This document shows positions 24,474 through 33,400 of a stretch of DNA of 64,000 nucleotides, in pieces. Where the stretch lies: NCBI RefSeq assembly GCF_028532725.1, contig NZ_JAQKGU010000005.1:124001-188000 (forward strand), written 5' to 3'. Origin of the DNA: Desulfovibrio sp. Fe33. Its GTDB lineage: Bacteria; Desulfobacterota; Desulfovibrionia; Desulfovibrionales; Desulfovibrionaceae. A model generated the notes under the pieces. That model made no database searches and was not told the DNA's origin. It worked only from the letters and a program-made list of their open reading frames with translations. Made by a program: the position numbers and the translations under genes. The stretch's first letter is position 1; every line of letters begins with the position of its first letter.

Positions 24474-25283
24474 TTACCCCTTGATCCATTCGACGATTTC
24501 CCTGGCCATATCCTCCACCGAGACGTCCTTGACGATACGGGTCTCGCGGCGCTGCTGCGGCAGCTCCACAGAGGAGAACTTCAGGGTGGTGCCGGACAGA
24601 TCGGCGGGCTTGGCCTGCATCAGGGCGGGCATATTCCGCTGCATGTTCTGCATACCGATCTGCGGATTGTTCGGAGGCTCGGGCAGTTCGCCGGTGGCCC
24701 AGCCGAATGCGGCGGGCGCGCCGTCCACAACGGACTTCTGGTATGCGCCGCCCTCCACGCGCTCAAGCACCTCGAGGGAACCGTCGCCGCCCACGGTGAG
24801 CTTGTCCACGCCCTGGAACTGCTCGGTCACGCCGAGCATCTCGCCGACCATCTGGATAACCGCGCCAGATCCGCGCGAAGCGGACTGCCAACCGCCGAAG
24901 AGCAGCAGCTTGGACTTGTCCAGCCCGGCAATGCCTTCGATGGTCCCGGCCAAAACCTTGGCGGTCTCATACGCATCGGCAAAGCCCGAGGCCGAGCCGT
25001 CGGCCACAACAAGCTGGAACGGGACTTTCTGGGCCACGGACATCATGACCTGCTGGAGCTTGGCCTTGGGGCCGAGACTCACCAGCCAGACCTGGCTGCC
25101 CGGGTTGGCGGCCGCCAGGTGCGCGGCCTCAAACAACGCGTGCCCGGCCCACGGGTCAAGCACGGCGGGAAGCATCATTTCATTTTTGAGAGACGGCCCG
25201 ACAGGACCATCCTGGGGCGCGAGGGTCTGGAGCGGATCCGGAACGATGGAACCGCAGACCACGATGTGGAATTCACTACCCAT
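24474..25283 (-). CDS. etfB: Electron transfer flavoprotein beta subunit
   Basis: 269 residues of ETF beta type (HIVVCGSIVPDPLQTL, MLPAVLDPWAGHALFEAAHL, LLFGGWQSASRGSGAVIQMV). In the family this subunit binds AMP and docks the dehydrogenase. AAGGAG stands 9 bases before the ATG. It directly precedes etfA. Upstream lies the 153-bp repeat array that separates it from the quinone oxidoreductase gene in the same transcriptional direction. Confidence 0.87.
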   Translation of the reverse strand: MGSEFHIVVCGSIVPDPLQTLAPQDGPVGPSLKNEMMLPAVLDPWAGHALFEAAHLAAANPGSQVWLVSLGPKAKLQQVMMSVAQKVPFQLVVADGSASGFADAYETAKVLAGTIEGIAGLDKSKLLLFGGWQSASRGSGAVIQMVGEMLGVTEQFQGVDKLTVGGDGSLEVLERVEGGAYQKSVVDGAPAAFGWATGELPEPPNNPQIGMQNMQRNMPALMQAKPADLSGTTLKFSSVELPQQRRETRIVKDVSVEDMAREIVEWIKG

Positions 25284-25356
25284 TCATTGTTCTCCTTAAA
25301 TTAGCGGCGGCAATCGCATTTCTCATGCCGTCCATTTTCCGCCTTCGGCGAATTTT

Positions 25357-25787
25357 GCCTCCGGCGGCCAGAGAACCTTTTGAAAAAGGGTTCTCTGGAC
25401 TCTCCAAAACTTTTTAGCGCCGCTTCGCGGGATGTGTCCGCGAAAAGACGGCCTTATCAATGAACCAATTCGCCGAAGGCGGCGGGATTCCGGCGGCCGC
25501 AGGGAGAATGCCTCCGGCGGCCGGAGAACCTTTTGAAAAAGGGTTCTCTGGACTCTCCAAAACTTTTTAACGCCGCTTCGCGGGGTGTGTCCGCGAAAAG
25601 ACGGCCTTATCAATGAACCAATTCGCCGAAGGCGGCGGGATTCCAGTGGCCGCTGGGAGAATGCCTCCGGCGGCCAAAGAACCTTTTGAAAAAGGTTCTC
25701 TGGACTCTCCAAAACTTTTTAGCGCCGCTTCGCGGGGTGTGTCCGCGAAAAGGCGGCCTTATCAATGAACCAATTCGCCGAAGGCGA
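25357..25787. repeat. Tandem array of a 153-bp hairpin repeat (3 copies, last one shortened)
   Basis: Units start at 25357, 25510 and 25663, each with GCCTCCGGCGGCC. The period is 153 bases for the first two; the third stops near 25787. Copies 1 and 2 differ at only about six positions. Every unit holds a stem (GAGAACCTTTT with AAAAAGGGTTCTC), then CTCCAAAACTTTTTA, then CGCTTCGCGG/TCCGCGAA, then a TTCGCCGAAGGCG motif. The array lies inside the operon between the quinone oxidoreductase and etfB. Minus-strand reading frames through it are products of the repeat (153 is divisible by 3), not genes. Confidence 0.95.
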
Positions 25788-25860
25788 CAATGGGGTTCCA
25801 AGGGGTCATAGCCCCTTGGCCGCCGGAGGCGAAATCACCCGACCTGTCCGCCGAAGGCGG
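25788..25860. repeat. Related hairpin module next to the 153-bp array
   Basis: CCAAGGGG (25798-25805) and CCCCTTGG (25812-25819) form a stem, followed by CCGCCGGAGGCGAAATCACCC. A similar arrangement occurs at 57858-57902 (CCCTTGC, then CGCCGTAGACGAAATCACCC), so this is a second module of the same family. Confidence 0.7.
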
Positions 25861-25877
25861 TCCGTTCTTTTCCTATC

Positions 25878-27719
25878 CTAATTCTCCACGGAATGCAGCC
25901 CGCCGGAACCGGCCATGAACTTGACGTTGGTCCGCTCACGATCCTGGGGATCGGACTTGCTGCAATTCCACATGCACGCGCCGCAGTGAATACACTTCTC
26001 CCGGTCGAAAAGCGGTGTGCCGCCCTCGGGATTGGCGTAAATGGCCTGTCCCGAACACGCCTCCACACAAACCTGCTCGCGGCAGGCGGAACAGATGATC
26101 GGGTCGGCGAAACGCACGTGGTCTCCGTAGCCGGGATTGGCCTGCACCTTGCCGCCCATGAGCAGGGCGTCCTGGTGGGAGACCAGAAGCTGCCCGTCCA
26201 GCGGGATTTCGGGCCAGCCTGCGCGGTTCATGAGCGCGTCGTGCAGGCTCGCTCCCTTCTTGGCGCATTCTGCGCGGATATCGGCGATTTCGCCCGCCGG
26301 GATCACGTCCCGGTAGTAGTCCTCGACGCTCGGGATGCGCTCCTGAGGCTTGAGCGCCTGTCCCGGCATATTCAGGAGTCCGTTGGTGAGGCCGCTCAAC
26401 CCCATGCCGAGGAAACCGGACAACACGGACTTGGTGAAGCCGTCGCGAGATTTCTTGGCCACTTCGGCCTCTTTCTCGACCCAGGAGGCGCGGCGGCGGG
26501 AGACATAGGTGTTCTCCAGGTTTTCCTTGGTGAACCCGCGGCCGCTTTTGAGCAGTTCCAACACGGCCTCGCCCAATTGGACGCCCGTGGCCCACGCCTC
26601 GTCGACGCCCGCTCCGATGAGCACGTTGGTGGAGCCGGAGCCCTCGCCGATGCGTGCGAAACCGTCGCCGCAGAGAATGGGCTCGCCACGCTTGCCCGAC
26701 TCGTTCAGGGATTTGGCCCCCCATGAGCGCAGAGTGCCCCCCTGAAGCCGCTTCCACAGGTACGGGTGCAGCATCCAATGCTGCATGTAACGGTAGGCCG
26801 TGCGCACGGGATTGTCGAACCAGGACGGCACGAAAATGCCGAGGCTGGCGACATTGTCGGGGTAAACGTACAGAAAACCGAAAATTTCGGGTTCGGGATA
26901 GCCGATGGTGTGCAGCACGGTGCCGGGCTGCCAGTCGCACCCCTCGGGCAATTCCACCACGCACTTCATGCCCACGGCCCACTCGCGCTGGTGATTGTCG
27001 CCGGGCATTCCGAGCTTGCGGTTAAGCGTCTGCCCCACCGCGCCCACCGGGCCGTCGGCGACCACGGTCAGGGCGGCCTTCATGTCCATACCGGGCATAT
27101 AGCCCGCGCCCGGAGTGCCGTCCTTGTCCACGCCCTGGTCGGCCATGCGCACGCCCTTGACGGCCCGACCTTCCACGAGGGGTTCGGCCACGGGGCTGGA
27201 CGGCCAGATCTGTGCCATCCCGGTGCCCATCAGATTCGCGCCCACCCACTGGTTGAACTGGCCGATGGAAAAGGCCAGCCCCGGATGTTTTTCCAGAAAC
27301 GGCGGAATGTACGGCAGCTCGTAGGCGCCGTCCTTCATCCACCGGCCGAGGGCCTTGTCCGCCAGTTTGAACAGCTTCGGCCTGCGGCTCGCGCCCACGG
27401 GGTCGCCGAGGTACAAGATCTTCTCTTCCCTGACCTCGCAGGCCATGGGAATCTGCGACAGGTCCAGATCGGGGAAACTCGCCTTGATGGCGCGGCCTTT
27501 GGTGACCACGCCCGAAACGCCGAAACCGATATCGTCGGCGCGCTCGTAGCAGATGACCTGCGGCGGCATTCCAGGCATGACCTTGCTTTCAACCGCAGGC
27601 GTGCCGTCCTCGTTCATCAGGCCGCGCGTCAGGGTCGTCAGGAACCCGCCCGCGGCAGGGCCGAAGCCCACGCATACAATGTCCGTTTCCATCTCGACAC
27701 GCGGCGTTTCGTCGCTCAT
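25878..27719 (-). CDS. ETF:quinone oxidoreductase-like flavoprotein with C-terminal ferredoxin domain
   Basis: 613 residues. An N-terminal FAD Rossmann segment (DIVCVGFGPAAGGFLTTLT) and FixC-like body lead to a C-terminal ferredoxin part. Its cysteines sit in CSACREQVCVEACSGQAI and CIHCGACMWNCSKSDP, the latter a CxxCxxxC cluster motif. This is the layout of FixC plus FixX, or of mitochondrial ETF-QO in one chain. It should take electrons from EtfAB and reduce membrane quinone. The start at 27719 is supported by GGAGG 6 bases upstream, which belongs to a repeat module. It sits between the acyl-CoA dehydrogenase and etfBA in one operon. Confidence 0.88.
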   Translation of the reverse strand: MSDETPRVEMETDIVCVGFGPAAGGFLTTLTRGLMNEDGTPAVESKVMPGMPPQVICYERADDIGFGVSGVVTKGRAIKASFPDLDLSQIPMACEVREEKILYLGDPVGASRRPKLFKLADKALGRWMKDGAYELPYIPPFLEKHPGLAFSIGQFNQWVGANLMGTGMAQIWPSSPVAEPLVEGRAVKGVRMADQGVDKDGTPGAGYMPGMDMKAALTVVADGPVGAVGQTLNRKLGMPGDNHQREWAVGMKCVVELPEGCDWQPGTVLHTIGYPEPEIFGFLYVYPDNVASLGIFVPSWFDNPVRTAYRYMQHWMLHPYLWKRLQGGTLRSWGAKSLNESGKRGEPILCGDGFARIGEGSGSTNVLIGAGVDEAWATGVQLGEAVLELLKSGRGFTKENLENTYVSRRRASWVEKEAEVAKKSRDGFTKSVLSGFLGMGLSGLTNGLLNMPGQALKPQERIPSVEDYYRDVIPAGEIADIRAECAKKGASLHDALMNRAGWPEIPLDGQLLVSHQDALLMGGKVQANPGYGDHVRFADPIICSACREQVCVEACSGQAIYANPEGGTPLFDREKCIHCGACMWNCSKSDPQDRERTNVKFMAGSGGLHSVEN

Positions 27720-27724
27720 TGGGT

Positions 27725-27860
27725 GCCTCCGGCGGCCGGGGGAAGGGGAGAGGGGCCCCCTTTGAAAAGGGCTTCCCCTCTCCCCTTCTCCCGGACCCCA
27801 TCCCCTTTCCTCCCCTGAATTTTTTAGCCGCTTCGCGGATAAGCCGGGGAGTGTGTCGGG
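27725..27860. repeat. Hairpin module upstream of the quinone oxidoreductase gene
   Basis: It begins with the same GCCTCCGGCGGCC as the 153-bp units, has a long stem (GGGGAGAGGGG region with CCCCTCTCCCC around CTTTGAAAAGG), and ends with TTTTTTAGCCGCTTCGCGG. On the minus strand its last bases, GGCCGCCGGAGGCA, give the Shine-Dalgarno of the oxidoreductase gene. The rest of 27861-28020 holds no gene. Confidence 0.8.
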
Positions 27861-28020
27861 CGCGCCCCTTTCCGGTGCGCCTGCGGGGTGGTTTGGGTTG
27901 AAGTTTGAATAGTTCAAAGCGCGGGATTCATACCCGCGCTCTCAGCGCCGCCCGTATCATATATGAATGTCCCCTTCCCTTCCAGACGGCGCGACGGAAA
28001 AAGAGCGGAAGGAAGAACAC

Positions 28021-28060
28021 GAGAGGGAAACCTTTTGAAAAGGCTTCCCTCTCGCTTTTT
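28021..28060. repeat. Hairpin module with T-run after the acyl-CoA dehydrogenase gene
   Basis: GAGAGGGAA (28021-28029) and TTCCCTCTC (28045-28053) pair around CCTTTTGAAAAGG. TTTTT follows on the plus strand. It has the same core as the other modules. It lies 10 bases after the stop of the dehydrogenase gene, inside the operon, and may act as an RNA stabiliser or partial terminator. Confidence 0.65.
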
Positions 28061-28070
28061 GCTATCTTTC

Positions 28071-30227
28071 TTAGCCCTGCGGATAGTCGAGGGCTTCGGG
28101 AATCATGACCTCGGCAAGGGCGTTGCCCGCGCGGTCCTTGGCCAGCCGGGAACCGGCCAGGCACATGTCCACGGTAGCCTTGAGCTCGCGGAAATGGACA
28201 AGGTCCGGACGCGCGCACTTGGACTGGTCGCCCAGAGTGCCGTCCTCGGCACATTCGCCCTTGGGCTCGCACTTCTCGGCGATGCCGCCGTCCGGGGTCG
28301 GACAATGGTTCCAGTTGAAGCCGTAGACCAGTTCGGAACAGATGCGGGCGACTTCTCCGGCGGCGCGTGCGGCCTGGACGTGGCACAGGTCCTTGTAGAA
28401 CCCGACCAGGTCATCGAGGCCCTCGGCCAGAATCGGGGACATGGGGCCTTTCTCCATGAGCTCCATGACATCGCAGGCCAGGAAGTAGGGGCCGAGAATC
28501 CAGCCCAGCGCGTCGGCCATGGCGAAGGTAACGCCCTGCCGCTTGTTATGATACAGCTTCCTGCCGTTCTCGTCCTTGGCCTCCTGCAAGTGGGCCAGGG
28601 TCCACAGCCACAGCTCCATGGCCGAGGCCAGCACATAGCCGCCAAGACCGGGAACGTCCCTGCCCGCGCGACGCATCTGCGCGATCCAGTTTTCCATGAT
28701 GCAGCCGAAGATATCGGAGGTCATGGTCATGGTCAGGTGGCGGCGCTGCACGGCCTCGGGGCCTTCGTAGGTGGCTTCGAGCTGGCAGTCGGTCCACTTC
28801 TGCATGAGGAAGCCGGGGCAATCCTCGGTGATGCCGTAACCGCCGACCAAAGCCACGGCCTCGCGCATCTTGTTCGCGCCCTCGCCCGTGTTCCAGAGCT
28901 TCACGCCCGGGTTGAGGATGCCCGCCAGGGCCTCCATGTAGGCGTACTGAACCAGGGTGTCGTTGGAAAGCTCGTTGTAGCGGGCTTCGTCGCGCTCCCC
29001 GGCCGGACCGTATTCCATGGCGATGAATTCACGGACTTGATCGTGGAGCTGGCGCAAGGCGGACATCTGCTTGCGGATGCTCGTCACGCCTTCGGCCTCG
29101 AAGTGGGCCTCCTTGGCCTTCTCGATGGGATCGAAACGATCGGCCAGCCGCGCGGCGGCAAAGGCCAGGGAGCAACCGGCCTCGCCGGAAGCCCAGACGT
29201 CGACGAGCCGCTGCAGGGCGTCCTCGTTGTTCTGGATGCCCTTGTCGAAACGCGGGGAGCCTTCGTGGCAGGCGTCGCCGCCACGGAAGCGGTTGCGATG
29301 ATAACGGATGACCGGCTCGACGGCGGAAAGAAGCTTGGCCGAGGTCATCAGGCCCACGGGAATGCGGGTGCGGTGGAAGACCGCGCCGATGATCTCGGAG
29401 TGGTTGTACTTGGGCACGATCACGCCGTCGACCACCTCATAGCCGCCGATGATGCGGGAGGCGGGAACCTTGAGGTTCAGGACAGGATCGCGGGTGGAGG
29501 AAAGCTGATGGACCATCTTGAGGGTCGGCGCGCCCCGGTCGAACACGCCTTCGTCGCCCTCTTCGAGGATGACCATGAAGGAACCCTTGATGCGCTCGTC
29601 GCTGGACTCCACGGCGGCGGTGACGAAGTTGGCGAAGTCCATGTTGGTGATGAACCGGCCGCGCTTGTCGATCCGGAGCATGGGCTCCTCGCCGTCATTC
29701 CACTCGGCCACGGACGCCTTGCCGCAAAGCACGCCGGTATCCACGCCCACGTAGGGAAGCGGCTCGGTCAGTGCAAACGCGCCGCGCCAGATTTCCCGGT
29801 CCTCGCCCGGCTGGGGCGGAACGCAGGCGGACATGTACTTGTCCCGCTGTTCGGGAGTGCCCTTCTCGTGAATGGGAGCCAGGGCAAGGCAGGAGGCCAG
29901 GGAAGAGGTGGCCGCGCCCGCGTCGACCCAGGCCAGCTCGAAGGCGACCAAGGCGAGCGCGAGGTTCTTGGGACCTTCGATGTATCCGCCCTGATGGGGG
30001 TCCATGAACAAGGAGGTCAGGCCGGACTGATCGAAGGCGGTCAGGAGGTCGCCCTTCCGCTCGGTCCACTCATGAGTATTGCGCGCCCCTTCGGCGACCA
30101 GCTTGGCCACGGTGGAGCGGGCGATGGACCGGGCGCTCTGCACGGACATCTGGATATCGAACCTCTCGGCGAAACGCCACATGATCTGACGGACGTCGTC
30201 GCCCGGAAGGGTACGAAGTGTATACAT
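28071..30227 (-). CDS. Large acyl-CoA dehydrogenase family protein
   Basis: First gene of the fatty-acid oxidation operon; it should oxidise acyl-CoA to enoyl-CoA and pass electrons to EtfAB. At 718 residues it is longer than the usual 380-600. The ACAD core is visible: FALTEPLPYVGVDTG, then MLRIDKRGRFITNMDFANF, VFHRTRIPVGLMTSAKLL, GGYGITEDCPGFLMQKWTD and EATYEGPEAVQRR. The last region has a Cys-bearing insert (NHCPTPDGG, EKCEPKGECAED, SKCARPD), unusual for the family. The start at 30227 is preferred because AGGG lies 9 bases before it; an in-frame ATG at 30236 has AGGG touching it. A promoter is proposed at 30289-30317. Confidence 0.87.
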   Translation of the reverse strand: MYTLRTLPGDDVRQIMWRFAERFDIQMSVQSARSIARSTVAKLVAEGARNTHEWTERKGDLLTAFDQSGLTSLFMDPHQGGYIEGPKNLALALVAFELAWVDAGAATSSLASCLALAPIHEKGTPEQRDKYMSACVPPQPGEDREIWRGAFALTEPLPYVGVDTGVLCGKASVAEWNDGEEPMLRIDKRGRFITNMDFANFVTAAVESSDERIKGSFMVILEEGDEGVFDRGAPTLKMVHQLSSTRDPVLNLKVPASRIIGGYEVVDGVIVPKYNHSEIIGAVFHRTRIPVGLMTSAKLLSAVEPVIRYHRNRFRGGDACHEGSPRFDKGIQNNEDALQRLVDVWASGEAGCSLAFAAARLADRFDPIEKAKEAHFEAEGVTSIRKQMSALRQLHDQVREFIAMEYGPAGERDEARYNELSNDTLVQYAYMEALAGILNPGVKLWNTGEGANKMREAVALVGGYGITEDCPGFLMQKWTDCQLEATYEGPEAVQRRHLTMTMTSDIFGCIMENWIAQMRRAGRDVPGLGGYVLASAMELWLWTLAHLQEAKDENGRKLYHNKRQGVTFAMADALGWILGPYFLACDVMELMEKGPMSPILAEGLDDLVGFYKDLCHVQAARAAGEVARICSELVYGFNWNHCPTPDGGIAEKCEPKGECAEDGTLGDQSKCARPDLVHFRELKATVDMCLAGSRLAKDRAGNALAEVMIPEALDYPQG

Positions 30228-30288
30228 AGGTGTCATCCCTGAAATGTTGATTTTGTACCGGAGTTTTCAGAATCAATAATAGGTGGGG

Positions 30289-30317
30289 ACGATAGGCCAT
30301 TGTCATGGGTGAGTCAA
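30289..30317 (-). promoter_or_regulatory. Candidate promoter of the acyl-CoA dehydrogenase/ETF operon
   Basis: On the minus strand TTGACT (30317-30312), a 17-base spacer and TATCGT (30294-30289), about 60 bases before the start codon. Two copies of a GTGTTTCA-type motif lie upstream (30340-30351 and 30372-30394). Confidence 0.5.
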
Positions 30318-30339
30318 AATGTTTTTATTCCTTAAACAA

Positions 30340-30394
30340 GTGTTTCAGCGGCTTCCCGGGCTTTTCAGGCCGTGTTTTCAACCGCTTGAAACAC
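30340..30394. promoter_or_regulatory. Palindromic operator candidate upstream of the fatty-acid oxidation operon
   Basis: At 30372-30394 GTGTTTTCAA and TTGAAACAC are near-perfect inverted arms around CCGC. At 30340-30351 GTGTTTCAGCGG repeats one arm plus the centre. Relative to the proposed transcription start (about 30282) they lie near -60 and -100, which would suit an activator, or a repressor that loops. The region is shared with the divergent adenylate cyclase gene. Confidence 0.5.
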
Positions 30395-30443
30395 CCTGTT
30401 CCGCTCCCCTGAAAATAAGGCCGGGAAAGGGGCCAACAGGGCT

Positions 30444-30472
30444 TTGACTTCGCCCCGGTTTCCCTGCACTAT
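30444..30472 (+). promoter_or_regulatory. Candidate promoter of the adenylate cyclase gene
   Basis: TTGACT (30444-30449), 17-base spacer, CACTAT (30467-30472). The -35 is strong and the -10 weak. The start would be about 17 bases before the ATG. Confidence 0.4.
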
Positions 30473-30495
30473 CGCGCCATCTTACCCAGGCAGCA

Positions 30496-33400
30496 ATGGT
30501 GATGAGCCACGACATTCCAAACATACGCACCTTGGCCTCGGCCATAGGCGACCTGGCCGACGGCCCGTCCTTGAACGACGGCCCCGGCATAGGGCGGCTG
30601 GCCGAGTCGTTCATGAAGTGGTGCGACCTGACGCCGCGCCCTTCGCAGGCCGAAGCCGTGCCCCAGGGCGAAGCCGTCCTGGCCTTCAATCGGCTGGCAT
30701 CGGGCTCCAACGACATCCACACGATCCAGACCTGCCTCCACGCCATGACGAGGTCGGGGAGATTCGGGCGGACCCTCTGCGCGCGGTTCATCGAGGGCAG
30801 GGATGCGCCGCTTCCCCAACTCGCGCCCAAGGTCGCGTCCTGGCCCGCCACCGAACGGCTGGCCCTGGCGCACGAGATGCTCAAGGATTTTCCCGGCAAA
30901 AAGGACAGGGAAACCCTGACCTGGCTGGAAGAGCTGCTCAAGCCGCTCATGGGCACCGATCCCGAGGAACTGGCGCCGTTCGTGGCCCGTCTCGGCGAAC
31001 AGGGCGACACCCTGGCCTTCCCGGTCAGACAGGCCATTATGAGCGGATTGTTCGGCCGCTGGATCAATTCCCGGCTGACCAACGGGGTCGAGGGGCGGGA
31101 TCTGGAGCAATTGTGCATGGTCCTCCGGGGCATGGGCGACGCGGCTTACGCCGAAGCCCTGGCCAAAGCCGTAGAGCTGGGCCGCATCAAGGCGAACGTC
31201 GCGGTCCTGAGGGCCATCGCGGCCGTGGGCGAAGCGGGCAACAAGACCATTCTCGGCGCGCTCCTCAAAATCCTGCCCGCCGCCGACGTTCCCCTGGCCG
31301 GAGCCTGCCTGGAGGCGCTCATAGCCCAGGACCATCCGGGAATAGGCAAGCTGCTGGCTTCGGTCCGCACCCGTATGCCGGGCATCCGCGCGGCCGCCGT
31401 GTCGCGCGCTCCGCTGCTCGGCGACATCGGCTTCTTCCAGTATATCGCCTCCCTGCCCGAGGACCGGCGGGCCGCCGCGCAGCTCGAAATACTCGGCGCG
31501 CTCAAGGCCATCGCCCCGGACTTCGTCCGCTGCGTCACGGACGATTGCCCGCCCAAGGGGATATTCTCCCCGGACAGGGCCGGGGCCGGACCGCCCGCCG
31601 CCCCGCGCCGAGACGCCCTCGAACCACCCAAGACCGGCCTTCTCAAAAGACTCTTCCAACCAAAGCCCCGCACCCTCCAAGCCCTCCTGCCCCGTTCGCG
31701 CAACGTCCGCGACATGGACCTTGACCCGTCGACTGTGGACGGCGAACGGCTGGAAAACCGCGAGCTGACCCGGCTCGGCCTGGCCGGTTCCGCCTTTGTC
31801 CGCGCCGGCTTCTCCTGCACCCGGGTAGAACGCGTCGACATGTCCGACGGATTGTTCCGGGGCTGCGAAGTGGCAGGCACCCAATTCCGGGAAGTCCGCT
31901 TCACCGGCGCGGAGTTCGCCGACACCCGGTTCGAGGACTGCGTATTCACGGACTGCGTCTTCTCCGACGCATTCTTCTCCAACTGCACCTTCGAACGATG
32001 CCGCTTCCGGGCCTCGGTCTTCAGCGAAACGGTTTTCCGCGACACCCGGATGACCCGCGCCGACTTCACCCTGTGCGGACTCGCCGGAAGCGCCCTGCAC
32101 GGCTGCACCCTGCACACCTCCAGGTTCGAGGCGTGCGACTTTTCCTTCACCGAGCTTGTGGGCGACGATTTCCAGGGCGTGGAACTGAGCCGCTGCTGCC
32201 TGCACGCCATGTACGTCCGGGACTGCATCCTGGCGTCAATGGAACTGCCCGGATCGCCTGTCACCAGGTCCATCATCAAGAACTCGGACGCCGCCCACCC
32301 TCAATTCCTGGCCAACCGCATCCGCCAGATGACCCTGTTCGCCCGCGAAGTGGAACGTACCGGCGCGCCTTCGGCCGGAGAGGCCGATCCGTTCGCGGTC
32401 CAGAGGGTACTCATCGCATGGTCCAGGGAACTGACCTTCATGCGCCGGGAACGGCGTATGCTCGACAACAACCGCCAGCGTATGCACAGGGCGATCGGCA
32501 CCCTGTCCCACGACCAGCAGACATTTCTGCGTATGCTCCCGCTGCTGCTCGACAGCGACGTCTTCGAACGCCGCTACAACTTCGGCAAGATTCCCGCCTG
32601 CCGCGTGTGGGGCTACCATCCCGGCCTGACCGACCTGGAGTTGGTCCGCGAGAGATTGGGCGTCACGCCCGGCCGCCGCACCGGGCCGGAAATCCGCATC
32701 CTGGCCGTCTACGCCATGGGCAGCCTGGGAACCGTGGCCCAAACCTCACGCTCCGACCTGGACTGTTGGATCTGCTACGACGGCGACGTGACCATGGCCA
32801 TGGAGCACGGGCTCAAGCGCAAACTCGACGCCATGGCCCTGTGGGCCAACAGCGAATACGGCCTGGAGGTCCACTTCTACCCGATGCGCATGGACGACGT
32901 GCGGGAAAACCGCTTCCTGTCCGGCGACGAGGAAAGCTCGGGCTCGGCCCAGGCGCTGTTGCTCAAGGAGGAATTCTACCGCACCGCGCTCAAGCTGGCG
33001 GGCAAGAACATCGCCTGGTGGGTGACTCCGGCGGGGGCGAGCCGCAAAACCTACGAAGCCTGCATCCGAGCCGCCCGGCGCTACCCCCTGTGCGGCAAGC
33101 CCAGGCTGGAGGACTTCGGCTACCTGGCGGAAGTGCCGCCGGACGAATATTTCGGCGGCTCGCTCTGGCAGATGGTCAAGGCCGTGCATTCGCCCTTCAA
33201 ATCCGTGCTCAAGCTGGGCCTGCTGGAAACCTATTCCTCGCCCGGAACGTCCGGCCTGCCCCTGTGCGACCGCATCAAGCGCAATCTCATCCGCAACCGC
33301 CAGGGCAAGATGGACACCGACCCGTACACGGCCCTGTTCTCCACCCTGCACGCCTACTACTCGGAACGCGGAGAGAACAACGCGGCCGCCCTGCTCAAGG

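Noticed and set aside
25323-25712. A 129-residue minus-strand frame with internal protein repeats
   Set aside because: It arises because the 153-bp repeat is divisible by 3 and free of stops in this frame. There is no ribosome-binding site or protein-like composition.
25357-25787. Possible CRISPR array
   Set aside because: The repeat unit is 153 bases and tandem without unique spacers, and no cas genes are present. It is a hairpin repeat array.
27963-30242. A 759-residue open frame on the plus strand
   Set aside because: Antisense of the acyl-CoA dehydrogenase gene; no domain seen.
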